Assembly (NCBI GenBank): GCA_002500665.1
Contig: DLRY01000025.1
Span: 16,719 to 80,718, forward strand
Length of the DNA: 64,000 nucleotides
Source of the DNA: Opitutia bacterium UBA7876
GTDB taxonomy: Bacteria; Verrucomicrobiota; Verrucomicrobiia; Opitutales; Seribacteraceae
Reading direction: 5' to 3'
Below, one piece after another: positions 16,416 through 24,929 of the stretch (the stretch's first letter is position 1; each line of letters opens with the position of its first letter). The notes below the pieces were generated by a model. It did no database searches. It was not told where the DNA came from and saw only the letters and a list, made by a program, of their open reading frames with translations. The position numbers were made by a program, and so were the translations under genes.

Positions 16416-18904
16416 GAGGGAACCTCGAGGGAATCCAGCCGCCAAATCTCGGAAGCATACTCCCCAATAGTGCGATCGGATGAAAACTTCCCGGATCCGG
16501 CAATATTGCGAATGGCCATGGAGGCCCATTGGGACTTATCCTTGTAGGCGGCGTCTACCCTCTCTTGGGCTTCCACGTAGGCCCGGTAGTCGGCTAGGAC
16601 GAAAAAGGGGTCTCCCCAGTCAAGTAGGCTCTTGGGAAGATCCTCCAGTACGTTCCCCGCATCAGGGGAAAAATAATCCGAAGCAAGCCAGTCCATTACT
16701 GCCTTGAGCTCGGCGTCGCCTTCATAAAAGGAACGCGGATCGTAGCCGGAATCCCTCAATTCTTCGATGCCCTCGACCGTTTGTCCGAAAATAAAGATAT
16801 TCTCGGAGCCGACCTCCTCGAGAATCTCGACGTTGGCCCCGTCGAGGGTTCCGATGGTGAGGGCTCCATTAAGGGCGAATTTCATGTTGCCCGTTCCCGA
16901 CGCCTCCTTGCCAGCGGTCGAGATTTGTTCGGAAAGATCGGTCGCTGGAATGATTCTCTCGGCCGAGGAAACTCCGTAATTGGGCCAAAAGGCGACCTTA
17001 AGCCGTCCCTTTACGCGGGGATCCGAATTGATGCGGCTCCCGACGAGATTGATGGCATGGATAATCACCTTGGCCAGGTGATACCCGGGAGCGGCCTTGG
17101 CTCCGAAAACGAATACCCGGGGCGAGATGTCCAAATCGGGATTGTGGAGAATTCTCCGGTAAAGGGTCAGGATGTGCAGGAGGTTGAGGTGCTGCCTCTT
17201 GTATTCGTGCAGACGCTTGATCTGGGAGTCGAAAAGGGCATCCGGGTCAAGCTCCATCCCCATCGCGGTATCGACCATCCCGGCAAGGCGGAGCTTGTTG
17301 TTCCGCTTGATCGCGAGAAATTTCTCCTGGAAGGACGAATCGTCGGCAACCTCATCGAGTCCCCGCAAAAGGCTTAGCTTCGTGATCCATCCGTCCCCCA
17401 CCACCGAGCTAACCAGTTGCGAAAGCTCCGGATTACACCCCAGCAGCCAGCGCCGAGGGGTAATCCCGTTGGTTTTGTTGTTGAAGCGATCCGGGTAAAG
17501 CTCCGCAAAATCCTTCAGCAACCGGTTCTTGAGCAGCTTGGTGTGAAGAGCGGCGACCCCATTGACTGAATGACTACCGACTACCGAAAGAAAGGCCATG
17601 CGAATCTGTCCACCGGCTACGATGGACATTCTCTCCACCCTTTCGGGATCGTCCGGCCAACGTTGATTCAACTCATCCTTGAGGAACCTTGCGTTGATCT
17701 CACAGACGATCTGGAAATGTCTCGGCAAAACCTTCCGGAACAAACCCTCGCCCCAAGTCTCAAGAGCTTCCGGCAATAAAGTGTGATTGGTATAGGCAAA
17801 AGTCTTGCGAACCAAATCCCAAGCCCTTTCCCAGCCCACCTGCTCGACGTCGACCAGGGTTCTCATCAGTTCCAAGATAGCAACCGCCGGGTGCGTGTCG
17901 TTGAGCTGAACCACGACCTTGTTGGGAAATTCATCCCAGTCCTCATCCGTCCGACGGAAACGGGCAATCATGTCCTGAAGAGAACAGGCCACGAAGAAAT
18001 ACTGCTGTACGAGGCGGAGTTCCTTGCCTATCTCGGTCTCGTCGTTCGGGTAAAGAACCTTGGAAATACTCTCCCCCATAGCCTTTTCACGGACCGCCTC
18101 AACGTAACCGCCCTGATTGAAAACCTGCAGATCCAGCTCTTCCGAAGCCTTGGCCTCCCACAAACGGAGAAAATTCACCGTCCTAGCCCCATAGCCGACA
18201 ATAGCCAGGTCATAGGGGATTCCTTCGACTTGCTTGGACCCGACCCACTGTGGGCTGTAGTTACCCAAGTCGTCGCAGGCATGCTCGACCCTACCGTAGA
18301 GAGAAACCTTCTGGGCATGCTGGGGACGCACGACTTCCCAAGGATTACCATACTTGAGCCAGTCGTCCGGCCGTTCAACCTGCCGACCATTCTCGAACTC
18401 CTGCCTGAAGAGCCCGAACTGGTAGTGGATGCCGTAGCCGATTGCGGGTAGGTCCATAGTGGCCATAGAATCAAGGAAGCAAGCCGCAAGACGCCCCAGC
18501 CCTCCGTTGCCCAGGCCCATGTCGTGCTCTTCCTCGCATAACAAGCCGAGATCGAAGCCAAGCTCGGACAAGGCCGCTTCCACCGCATCCCTCATGCCGG
18601 TGTTGCAAAGGTTGACGTTAAGCAACCTGCCCATGAGGTACTCAAGGCTCAGGTAATAAACCCGCCGTGTCCCACTGCCCTCGTTATGGGCCGCTTGGGT
18701 CTCGATGAAGCGGTCGATGATCCTTTTGCGCAGGACCAGGCAGGTCGCCGTCCAGACCTCTCTTTTGGTCGCGTTGTCGAAGTGTCTCGCCAAGGTGAGG
18801 CGGAGCTCCATTTCGATCGCCTCCTTGATCTCGGCAACCAGTTCGTCAGAGGGCACTTCGCCTTGCGTTTCAAGAGGCTGGGAAGCTACTATTTGAGTGC
18901 TCAT
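16412..18904 (-). CDS. glgP: Glycogen/starch/alpha-glucan phosphorylase
   Basis: An 830-residue GT35 enzyme of full length, with PLP. The N-terminal half has YYLSLEYLMGRLL and LGNGGLGRLAACFLDSMA. The C-terminal half has the PLP-lysine signature EASGTGNMKFALNGALTIGT and NDTHPAVAI. It cuts alpha-1,4-glucan with phosphate to give glucose-1-phosphate. The ATG at 18904 was chosen over one at 18940 because the latter lies inside a 7-bp inverted repeat. It sits downstream of the aldose 1-epimerase gene and upstream of the DUF3108 gene on one strand. No glycogen synthase is in the window. Confidence 0.96.
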   Translation of the reverse strand: MSTQIVASQPLETQGEVPSDELVAEIKEAIEMELRLTLARHFDNATKREVWTATCLVLRKRIIDRFIETQAAHNEGSGTRRVYYLSLEYLMGRLLNVNLCNTGMRDAVEAALSELGFDLGLLCEEEHDMGLGNGGLGRLAACFLDSMATMDLPAIGYGIHYQFGLFRQEFENGRQVERPDDWLKYGNPWEVVRPQHAQKVSLYGRVEHACDDLGNYSPQWVGSKQVEGIPYDLAIVGYGARTVNFLRLWEAKASEELDLQVFNQGGYVEAVREKAMGESISKVLYPNDETEIGKELRLVQQYFFVACSLQDMIARFRRTDEDWDEFPNKVVVQLNDTHPAVAILELMRTLVDVEQVGWERAWDLVRKTFAYTNHTLLPEALETWGEGLFRKVLPRHFQIVCEINARFLKDELNQRWPDDPERVERMSIVAGGQIRMAFLSVVGSHSVNGVAALHTKLLKNRLLKDFAELYPDRFNNKTNGITPRRWLLGCNPELSQLVSSVVGDGWITKLSLLRGLDEVADDSSFQEKFLAIKRNNKLRLAGMVDTAMGMELDPDALFDSQIKRLHEYKRQHLNLLHILTLYRRILHNPDLDISPRVFVFGAKAAPGYHLAKVIIHAINLVGSRINSDPRVKGRLKVAFWPNYGVSSAERIIPATDLSEQISTAGKEASGTGNMKFALNGALTIGTLDGANVEILEEVGSENIFIFGQTVEGIEELRDSGYDPRSFYEGDAELKAVMDWLASDYFSPDAGNVLEDLPKSLLDWGDPFFVLADYRAYVEAQERVDAAYKDKSQWASMAIRNIAGSGKFSSDRTIGEYASEIWRLDSLEVPS

Positions 18905-18918
18905 TTGGTTGGTTTTGG

Positions 18919-18942
18919 AAATGCCTGTACACAGTGGCATTT
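18919..18942. repeat. 7-bp inverted repeat before glgP
   Basis: AAATGCC (18919-18925) and GGCATTT (18936-18942) flank a 10-base loop. It lies in the 96-base gap between the aldose epimerase stop and glgP. There is no T-run after it, so it may be an operator or a leader hairpin rather than an intrinsic terminator. Confidence 0.35.
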
Positions 18943-19000
18943 ATCAAGCCGCATCGGGCGGACTCGTAATCTTTGACTAAGATTTAAGGGGATTTACCGA

Positions 19001-20269
19001 TCAGTCCGCCCGAAACTTGTGAACGGTCACGTGGACGTAAGTTTCACCAGGACGCAAAACGCAGCTTTTCCAGCCTTCCTCCCCTTGATGGTTAGGACTG
19101 TCGGGGAAGACTTGGGTTTCCAAGCAGAGACCCGACCTGAAGGGATAGGGCTTGCCGCCTTGCCCAACGGTGATGTCACCCGGCAGGTAGTTTCCGGTAT
19201 AGAATTGAATCCCGGGCTGGTCGGTATGGATTTCCATCACCCGGCCCGATCCCGGGTCCCGCAACGTAGCGGCATGAGCAAGGCCTTCCCCATCCCGCTT
19301 GACTACCCAGGTATGGTCATAGCCCTTGCCGAACTTGATCTGGGGATGATCTGCCTCGATCCGCTTGCCGATTAGAGTTGGCTTGCGGAAATCAAACGGC
19401 GTGCCCGACACGTCGTCCAGGGAAGTGGGGATGTTGGTCTCGTCGGTAGCGACGTACTTGTCCCCGGGAAGCGTAAGCTCATGGTCGAGGATGGTAGGGG
19501 CGCCTTCACCGGCCAAGTTGAAGTAGGTGTGGTTGGTTAGGTTGAGGACGGTGGGCTTGTCCGTGGTGGCCTCGTACTCGACCTTTAACTCGTTTTTGTT
19601 GGTAAGCGTGTAGGTAACCTTGCAGGTCAGGTTCCCCGGATATCCCTCTTCACCATCTGGGCTCCTGCGGGTAAAGGTTACCGCAGTATCGGTTTCGGAG
19701 ACACGGGCCTTCCAGACGTATTTGTCAAATCCGCGATCACCACCGTGCAGGTGGTTCGGGTCGTTATTGGCAGCCAGCTTGTACTGCTTGCCGTCAAGGG
19801 TAAAGAGACCCTTTGCAATCCTGTTGGCGTACCGGCCGGCCGTGCAACCGAAATAGGGACTTTTCTCCCTGTAGTCCTTCAGGTTGTCGAAACCGAGGGA
19901 GACGTTGGCCAAGTCTCCATTTCTGTCCGGGACCATCAAGTCCTTGACCGTTGCCCCGTAGTCGAGAAGGGTTGCCTGCATCCCGTTGGCATTGGTCAAC
20001 ACATAGAGGCTTACCTTGGTTCCGTCGGGCATTTTGCCAAAGGCTTTTTTTGCAACTGTCATGGGCTTGGGTTTTGCTTCTGCTTTTTTGGAGAGACCTA
20101 AGGCATCCTTGCCTTTGTGATAAGCCTTTTTGGTATTGGACGAAAGGAAGGAGGCGCTCTTGCTTAGACCGTCCTTGGTCTTTTGGCCGACTTCGGAAAT
20201 CGTGCAGCTGGTTTGAAGGAGAAGTGCGGACAATGTCAGGGCCGGAAAAAGCATTCGTGGAAAGTTCAT
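19001..20269 (-). CDS. galM: Lipoprotein aldose 1-epimerase (GalM family)
   Basis: A 422-residue protein. The start at 20269 gives a lipoprotein signal peptide with lipobox LQTSC (Cys near residue 22). A Lys/Ser-rich linker to about residue 72 follows, then a complete GalM domain with YGATVKDLMVPDR, AGRYANRIAKG, NHLHGGDRGFDK (catalytic His), LTNHTYFNLAGEG and the glutamate near ETQVFPDSPNH. It interconverts alpha and beta anomers of aldoses. Most GalM proteins are cytoplasmic; this one should be anchored on the periplasmic face of a membrane, perhaps to process sugars released outside the cell. It precedes glgP. Confidence 0.92.
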   Translation of the reverse strand: MNFPRMLFPALTLSALLLQTSCTISEVGQKTKDGLSKSASFLSSNTKKAYHKGKDALGLSKKAEAKPKPMTVAKKAFGKMPDGTKVSLYVLTNANGMQATLLDYGATVKDLMVPDRNGDLANVSLGFDNLKDYREKSPYFGCTAGRYANRIAKGLFTLDGKQYKLAANNDPNHLHGGDRGFDKYVWKARVSETDTAVTFTRRSPDGEEGYPGNLTCKVTYTLTNKNELKVEYEATTDKPTVLNLTNHTYFNLAGEGAPTILDHELTLPGDKYVATDETNIPTSLDDVSGTPFDFRKPTLIGKRIEADHPQIKFGKGYDHTWVVKRDGEGLAHAATLRDPGSGRVMEIHTDQPGIQFYTGNYLPGDITVGQGGKPYPFRSGLCLETQVFPDSPNHQGEEGWKSCVLRPGETYVHVTVHKFRAD

Positions 20270-20314
20270 GTTGAAGTAATCACCGAATCCGGAGCGAATT
20301 GAAAGCAAAATATT

Positions 20315-22138
20315 TCAGAGTTTGCGGCGAAACCGGTTCTCGAATTCCCTCTTGGGTGTCTCGAAGTAGGTGGGCCGCCCCTTGGGGCAGGTATATGGGT
20401 TGCGGCACCCCAGTAATTGCCCAACGATCCTGATTATCTCGTCCTCCGAGAAATCCTTGGCTCCCGTTGCCTTGGTGGATTGCCTGACCAGCGCCTCCTT
20501 GGCAAAGCCGAGCGTATTCATGGAACCGCCGTTCTCACGGGCAATCTCAAGGAAATCCCTTAGGAACCCAAGAGCTTCTTCAGGAGACAACCAGGCAGGA
20601 CAGCCTTCCATTCGGTAAAAGTTCCTCCCGAATTCCTCAAGAACGAAACCCGCCCGCTCCAGGTCGGCCTTTCCCTTTTCGAGAAGGGAGGCATCAACAC
20701 CGTCGAGCTCCAGGGATTCGCTGAGCAACAACGATTGCGCGTCTGCGTTCCCTTCTCCGGAAAAGGAATCCTCCAATTGCTCGAAAACAATGCGCTCGCA
20801 GGCAGCCCGGCAATGCACGGAGGCAAGCCCTTGGGGTGTGGAAAAAACTGCCATGTCTCCATGCAGGCGACCAAGGAAGCGCCAACTTGCCTCGGGAGAA
20901 TCACGCGAACCTACGAGCGTCCCGCTTCCACTCGTGGAAGGGGCGTCCGAAGACAAAGATACGCAAACCTCCTCAAAGCTGAGATCCGCCTGTGGTTGCC
21001 CCACCCTTGCCTCTTCCTCGACGCGGTCGCTCCCGGAAGGATTGAGACCGTGGATCCGGAACGCTTCGGGGTCAATCTTCGGTACCATCATACCCGATAA
21101 TTGCTCCATTTCGAGCTCCGGCTCAATTTGGTCCTCTTCAAACTCTCCCGTCAACTCCCTGACTCGCTCCAGGATGCCCTCGATAATAAAATCCCTGACC
21201 TTGCGTTCATCTCTAAAGCGAATCTCCCTCTTGGCCGGATGCACGTTGACGTCGATCAGAGAGGGGTCGATGGAAAGAAACAAGATAGCCGGAGGGTATC
21301 GGCCTTTGGGGGCATGGGTACGATAAGCCTCCAAAACCGCGTGAGAGAGGGTCTTGCTGTCGACGGGCCTTCGGTTGACGAAGAAAATCATTTCCTTCCG
21401 GGTAGGCCGACTCTGACCTGGCTTTCCGATCAAACCCTCAAGCTCCATGCCGCTTTCGTTCTTCTCGATTGGCGTGAGGCACTCCGCCAATCCTTTCCCC
21501 AAGGTCTCCCGCACCCGCTCCAGGAATCCGCTGCAGGCAGGGGAACGGAAGACCGTCCGTCCGCCCTCCAAAAGGGAAAAGGTTATGGAAGGATGTGCCA
21601 GAGCATAAAGCTTGGAAAGGTGAATCACGTGAGCAGCCTCGGTCGCCTCGGTCTTGAGAAACTTTCGTCGCCCCGGGACCGAGTTGAAGAGATGGGAGAC
21701 CTCGACCCGCGTACCCTCGGGCATTCCACATTCCTTGACGTGGACGATTTTGCCCCCGTTGAGGAAAATCTCATTCCCCTCCTTCTCGCCCTTGGCTCGG
21801 CTCCTCAGGGTAAATCGGCTGACGCTTGAAATGGAAGGGAGGGCTTCGCCGCGAAAACCGAAAGTGCTGACTTCGTGCAGGTCACTGGCCTTTCGGACCT
21901 TGCTGGTGGCGTGACGTTCCAGCGACAGAAGAGCCTGATCGGGGTTCATCCCACACCCGTCGTCCTCCACCCGCAAATAGGATTTACCTCCGCTTCGGAA
22001 TTCGATCTCAATCTTTGTCGCACCCGCATCAATACTATTCTCGACCAGCTCCTTAACCACCGCCACGGGCCTTTCCACCACCTCGCCGGCAGCAATCTGA
22101 TTGGCTACCCGGTCTGGAAGTATTCGAATTTCAGGCAT
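20315..22138 (-). CDS. mutL: DNA mismatch repair protein MutL
   Basis: A 607-residue protein starting MPEIRILPDRVANQIAAGEV. The GHKL ATPase domain (residues 1-330) has VKELVENSIDAGA, DDGCGM, RHATSK and GFRGEAL. The C-terminal dimerisation domain ends CRNPYTCPKGRPTYFE. The endonuclease motif DQHAxxERIxxE is replaced by a degenerate version (VHCRAACERIVFEQ), so the nicking site of most non-enterobacterial MutLs appears incomplete. It couples MutS mismatch recognition to strand removal. The open frame extends to 22255 without a better start. It is divergent from the Rieske gene. Confidence 0.95.
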   Translation of the reverse strand: MPEIRILPDRVANQIAAGEVVERPVAVVKELVENSIDAGATKIEIEFRSGGKSYLRVEDDGCGMNPDQALLSLERHATSKVRKASDLHEVSTFGFRGEALPSISSVSRFTLRSRAKGEKEGNEIFLNGGKIVHVKECGMPEGTRVEVSHLFNSVPGRRKFLKTEATEAAHVIHLSKLYALAHPSITFSLLEGGRTVFRSPACSGFLERVRETLGKGLAECLTPIEKNESGMELEGLIGKPGQSRPTRKEMIFFVNRRPVDSKTLSHAVLEAYRTHAPKGRYPPAILFLSIDPSLIDVNVHPAKREIRFRDERKVRDFIIEGILERVRELTGEFEEDQIEPELEMEQLSGMMVPKIDPEAFRIHGLNPSGSDRVEEEARVGQPQADLSFEEVCVSLSSDAPSTSGSGTLVGSRDSPEASWRFLGRLHGDMAVFSTPQGLASVHCRAACERIVFEQLEDSFSGEGNADAQSLLLSESLELDGVDASLLEKGKADLERAGFVLEEFGRNFYRMEGCPAWLSPEEALGFLRDFLEIARENGGSMNTLGFAKEALVRQSTKATGAKDFSEDEIIRIVGQLLGCRNPYTCPKGRPTYFETPKREFENRFRRKL

Positions 22139-22264
22139 GTTTTTTTCGTAACGCCTGGTCCGCCTTTGGACAATGTGAAACTTCATCCCCATAACCAAAC
22201 TGGGATCCAATTCGTCTATTGAGTCTTGCTCTTTGCTGTGGTAGGTTCGATTCACTCATAAGCT

Positions 22265-22849
22265 ATGAATGAGGAAGAGACCGAAAATTTCGTTCCAGAC
22301 AAAAAGCCCGACCCCCAGCCCAAGGAAACCGAGCGCAGGGAATTCATTGCCAAGGCGGTAAGCATCGTCGCCGGCGGAGCCATCGTTTCCATTCCCATTG
22401 GCACTGGGTTGGCAACCCTTGTGGCCCCGCTCTTCAAGGAGGGTCAGGGAGGCGTAAAAATCCGACTGGCCTCCGTCGAGGATCTGCCGCTAGGAGGACC
22501 GCCCAAACTCTACCAGGTGGTGGCCGAGAGAACGGATGCCTGGACCAAATATCCCGAGAAGCCCCTAGGGTCGGTTTTCCTGCGAAGGAAGCAAGGGGGG
22601 GAGATCGAGGCCTTCAACTCCAGCTGCCCCCATGCCGGATGCAGCGTGGGATACCGGTCCAAGGAAGACGAGTACTACTGCCCCTGTCACGAGAGTATCT
22701 TCAACCTCGACGGATCAAGGGGCGATCCCTGCGTGAGTCCGCGGGGGCTCGACTCGCTCGAGGTGGACGAGGAACGGCTGGGTGAAGGAGACGTCTGGGT
22801 GACCTTCCGGAACTTCGCCGCCGGAATTGAGGAGAAGAAAGCCATCTGA
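22265..22849 (+). CDS. qcrA: Rieske 2Fe-2S protein of a quinol oxidase complex
   Basis: A 194-residue protein. A charged N-terminus with RREFIAK (twin-arginine-like) precedes one membrane anchor at residues 30-56. The Rieske domain has CPHAGC (ligands Cys121, His123) and CPCH (Cys139, His142), with Cys126 and Cys141 placed for the stabilising disulfide. It takes one electron from quinol at the Qo site and passes it to cytochrome c. Its stop overlaps the start of the cytochrome b gene by one base (TGATG), so the two are co-translated. The arginine pair suggests Tat-dependent insertion, as for other Rieske proteins. Confidence 0.94.
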   Translation: MNEEETENFVPDKKPDPQPKETERREFIAKAVSIVAGGAIVSIPIGTGLATLVAPLFKEGQGGVKIRLASVEDLPLGGPPKLYQVVAERTDAWTKYPEKPLGSVFLRRKQGGEIEAFNSSCPHAGCSVGYRSKEDEYYCPCHESIFNLDGSRGDPCVSPRGLDSLEVDEERLGEGDVWVTFRNFAAGIEEKKAI

Positions 22850-24837
22850 TGAGAAGATTCTTCGCTTGGGTAGACGATCGTACCGGCATCGCAAAGCTTA
22901 CCCGCGAGGCCCTCTTCGAGAGCGTCCCGGGAGGAGCCCGCTGGCGCTATGTCTGGGGTAGCACCCTTTCCTTTGCGATCATGGTTCAGTTCATAACCGG
23001 AATCTTTCTCTGGATGGCCTACAGCCCCAGCGCCACCACGGCTTGGGAAAGCGTTTACTTCATCCAGAACGAGATGACGCTGGGCTGGCTCCTGAGGGGA
23101 ATCCATCACTGGACCGCACAGATCATGGTTATCCTACTCGTCCTTCACCTCGTGCAGGTGGTCATCGATAGCGCCTACCGGGCACCCCGAGAATTCAACT
23201 TCTGGTTCGGAGTGATCCTGCTCTTCATTACGCTTGCCATATCGCTCACCGGTTATCTTTTGCCTTGGGACCAGAAAGGGTTCTGGGCGACCAAGGTCGC
23301 AACCAACCTCGCTGGAATCATTCCCTTCATCGGGGACGACCTGCAAAAGATCATCGTAGGAGGCTCCGACTACGGTCATCACACCCTGACCCGTTTCTTC
23401 GCCCTTCATGCGGGGGTTCTGCCCGGAGCTCTGGTAGCCTTGGTGGTCGTCCACATTTATCTTTTCAGGAGGCATGGGATCACGGAGGCCAAACCCGCCA
23501 CCCGGGCGAGCGCCCTATACTACTGGAGCCTGCTCGGGTTCGTCTTCGGCACCTTGACGATTTTGGCTTTCGTCTTCGAGGACGCCACCAAGCAATGGGT
23601 ACCCCGAAGCATCTGCGGAGTATTCCTGGCGATTGCGGCGAGAATATTCTTCCTGGTTTTCCGGGGCAAGGATGACGATTCCGCAGCCAGGCCAAAACGG
23701 GACGGTATGTTTTGGCCGGACCAGATCCTCAAGGACGCAATTGCCTGCGTCGCGGTAATGGCGGCGGTTCTCTTCTTCGTCTTCAGGCAAGGCACTGGGT
23801 TGACCCCCCCGGCGGATCCCTCCCAACCCTACAATGCCGCCCGACCCGACTGGTATTTCATGTCCCTTTTTCAGATGCTCAAGTTTTCCGCCTTCGAGGG
23901 AGCGGTGGGGCTGGTTATCGGGGCCATCGTCGTTCCTTCCACCCTCGTGACTGCTTTATTCCTCATGCCCTTGATCGGCAAATCGAAAACAGGGCATTGG
24001 ATCAACGTGACCATGCTCTATGGCTTGATTGGCGGCTTCCTGATCTTAACCGCTATGGGCTTCAACCACGATGCAAACGATGCCGAATACAAGCAGGGGG
24101 TTGCCAATGCTCATACCGAGGCGGACCGCCTCAAGGAATTGATTTCCATCAAGGGTGGAATCCCCCCCGAAGGCGCCCTTACCCTTGTCTACGAGGATCC
24201 GAAGATCAGGGGAGCTCGGCTTTACGCAGCTCATTGTTCGTCCTGTCATCCCCATGGTGGAAAAGATGGCATGGGCGGTGAGGTCAAGGAACCAAGCGCC
24301 CCCGACCTCAAGGGAGTGGGAAGCAAGGAATGGATAGCCGGCTTACTCGACCATGAGGGATACGTTGGTCCGAAATATTTCGGCAACACCAAATTCAGGA
24401 AAGGCAAAATGGCGGACCATCTTCTGGATCTCGATATGTTACCCGAGGAAATCGAAGCGGTTTCCGCTGCCTTGGCCTACGAGGCCAAGGTATACGGATA
24501 CTCGACCCCCGAGGGAGGGCAGGAGCTCATCGATTCCGGTTTCGACCTGATGTTCGAGGATCTCGAATGCTCCGATTGCCATGGTATCGATGGAGAGGAT
24601 GAGGGAAGCGGGCCAAGCCTAACCGGATACATGTCGCGGGACTGGATGGTCAGGTTCATCGGCGACCCGACCCATGACGACTTTTACGGCAAGAAGAACG
24701 ACCGCATGCCCAGTTTTCTCGTGGCCATGCAGGAGGACGGCAACATGAGCGATGGAGAACTTAGCAGGGAGGAAGTGGAGCTGATTGTCGGATGGCTGCG
24801 TGAAGAGTGGCCGAGGGCGGACGGCAAGGTAAGATGA
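22849..24837 (+). CDS. Cytochrome b6/subunit IV fused to diheme cytochrome c
   Basis: A 662-residue protein. Residues 1-215 are cytochrome b6-like, with heme ligands His86, His100, His187 and His202 (helix-D spacing of 15, as in b6). Residues 285-405 correspond to subunit IV, with PDWY at 333-336 in place of PEWY. Residues 450-655 hold two c-type heme sites, CSSCH (463-467) and CSDCH (574-578). Position 35, which carries the extra heme in b6f and Bacillus complexes, is not cysteine. With the Rieske gene just upstream it forms a two-gene quinol:cytochrome c oxidoreductase in the inner membrane. PDWY is generally linked to menaquinone-using complexes. Confidence 0.93.
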   Translation: MRRFFAWVDDRTGIAKLTREALFESVPGGARWRYVWGSTLSFAIMVQFITGIFLWMAYSPSATTAWESVYFIQNEMTLGWLLRGIHHWTAQIMVILLVLHLVQVVIDSAYRAPREFNFWFGVILLFITLAISLTGYLLPWDQKGFWATKVATNLAGIIPFIGDDLQKIIVGGSDYGHHTLTRFFALHAGVLPGALVALVVVHIYLFRRHGITEAKPATRASALYYWSLLGFVFGTLTILAFVFEDATKQWVPRSICGVFLAIAARIFFLVFRGKDDDSAARPKRDGMFWPDQILKDAIACVAVMAAVLFFVFRQGTGLTPPADPSQPYNAARPDWYFMSLFQMLKFSAFEGAVGLVIGAIVVPSTLVTALFLMPLIGKSKTGHWINVTMLYGLIGGFLILTAMGFNHDANDAEYKQGVANAHTEADRLKELISIKGGIPPEGALTLVYEDPKIRGARLYAAHCSSCHPHGGKDGMGGEVKEPSAPDLKGVGSKEWIAGLLDHEGYVGPKYFGNTKFRKGKMADHLLDLDMLPEEIEAVSAALAYEAKVYGYSTPEGGQELIDSGFDLMFEDLECSDCHGIDGEDEGSGPSLTGYMSRDWMVRFIGDPTHDDFYGKKNDRMPSFLVAMQEDGNMSDGELSREEVELIVGWLREEWPRADGKVR

Positions 24838-24929
24838 ACGCCCCTTCTTCCCCGAGGTGAATGGGCTTGAATCTTCAGCTCATTAGGCTTGGGAATCATG
24901 CGTTTCTTTGAATGATGAAGGACGACCCC

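Noticed and set aside
24838..24929. Gap after the cytochrome b gene considered for a terminator
   Set aside because: Only a direct GGCTTG repeat is visible; no stem of more than 4 bp followed by T-run.
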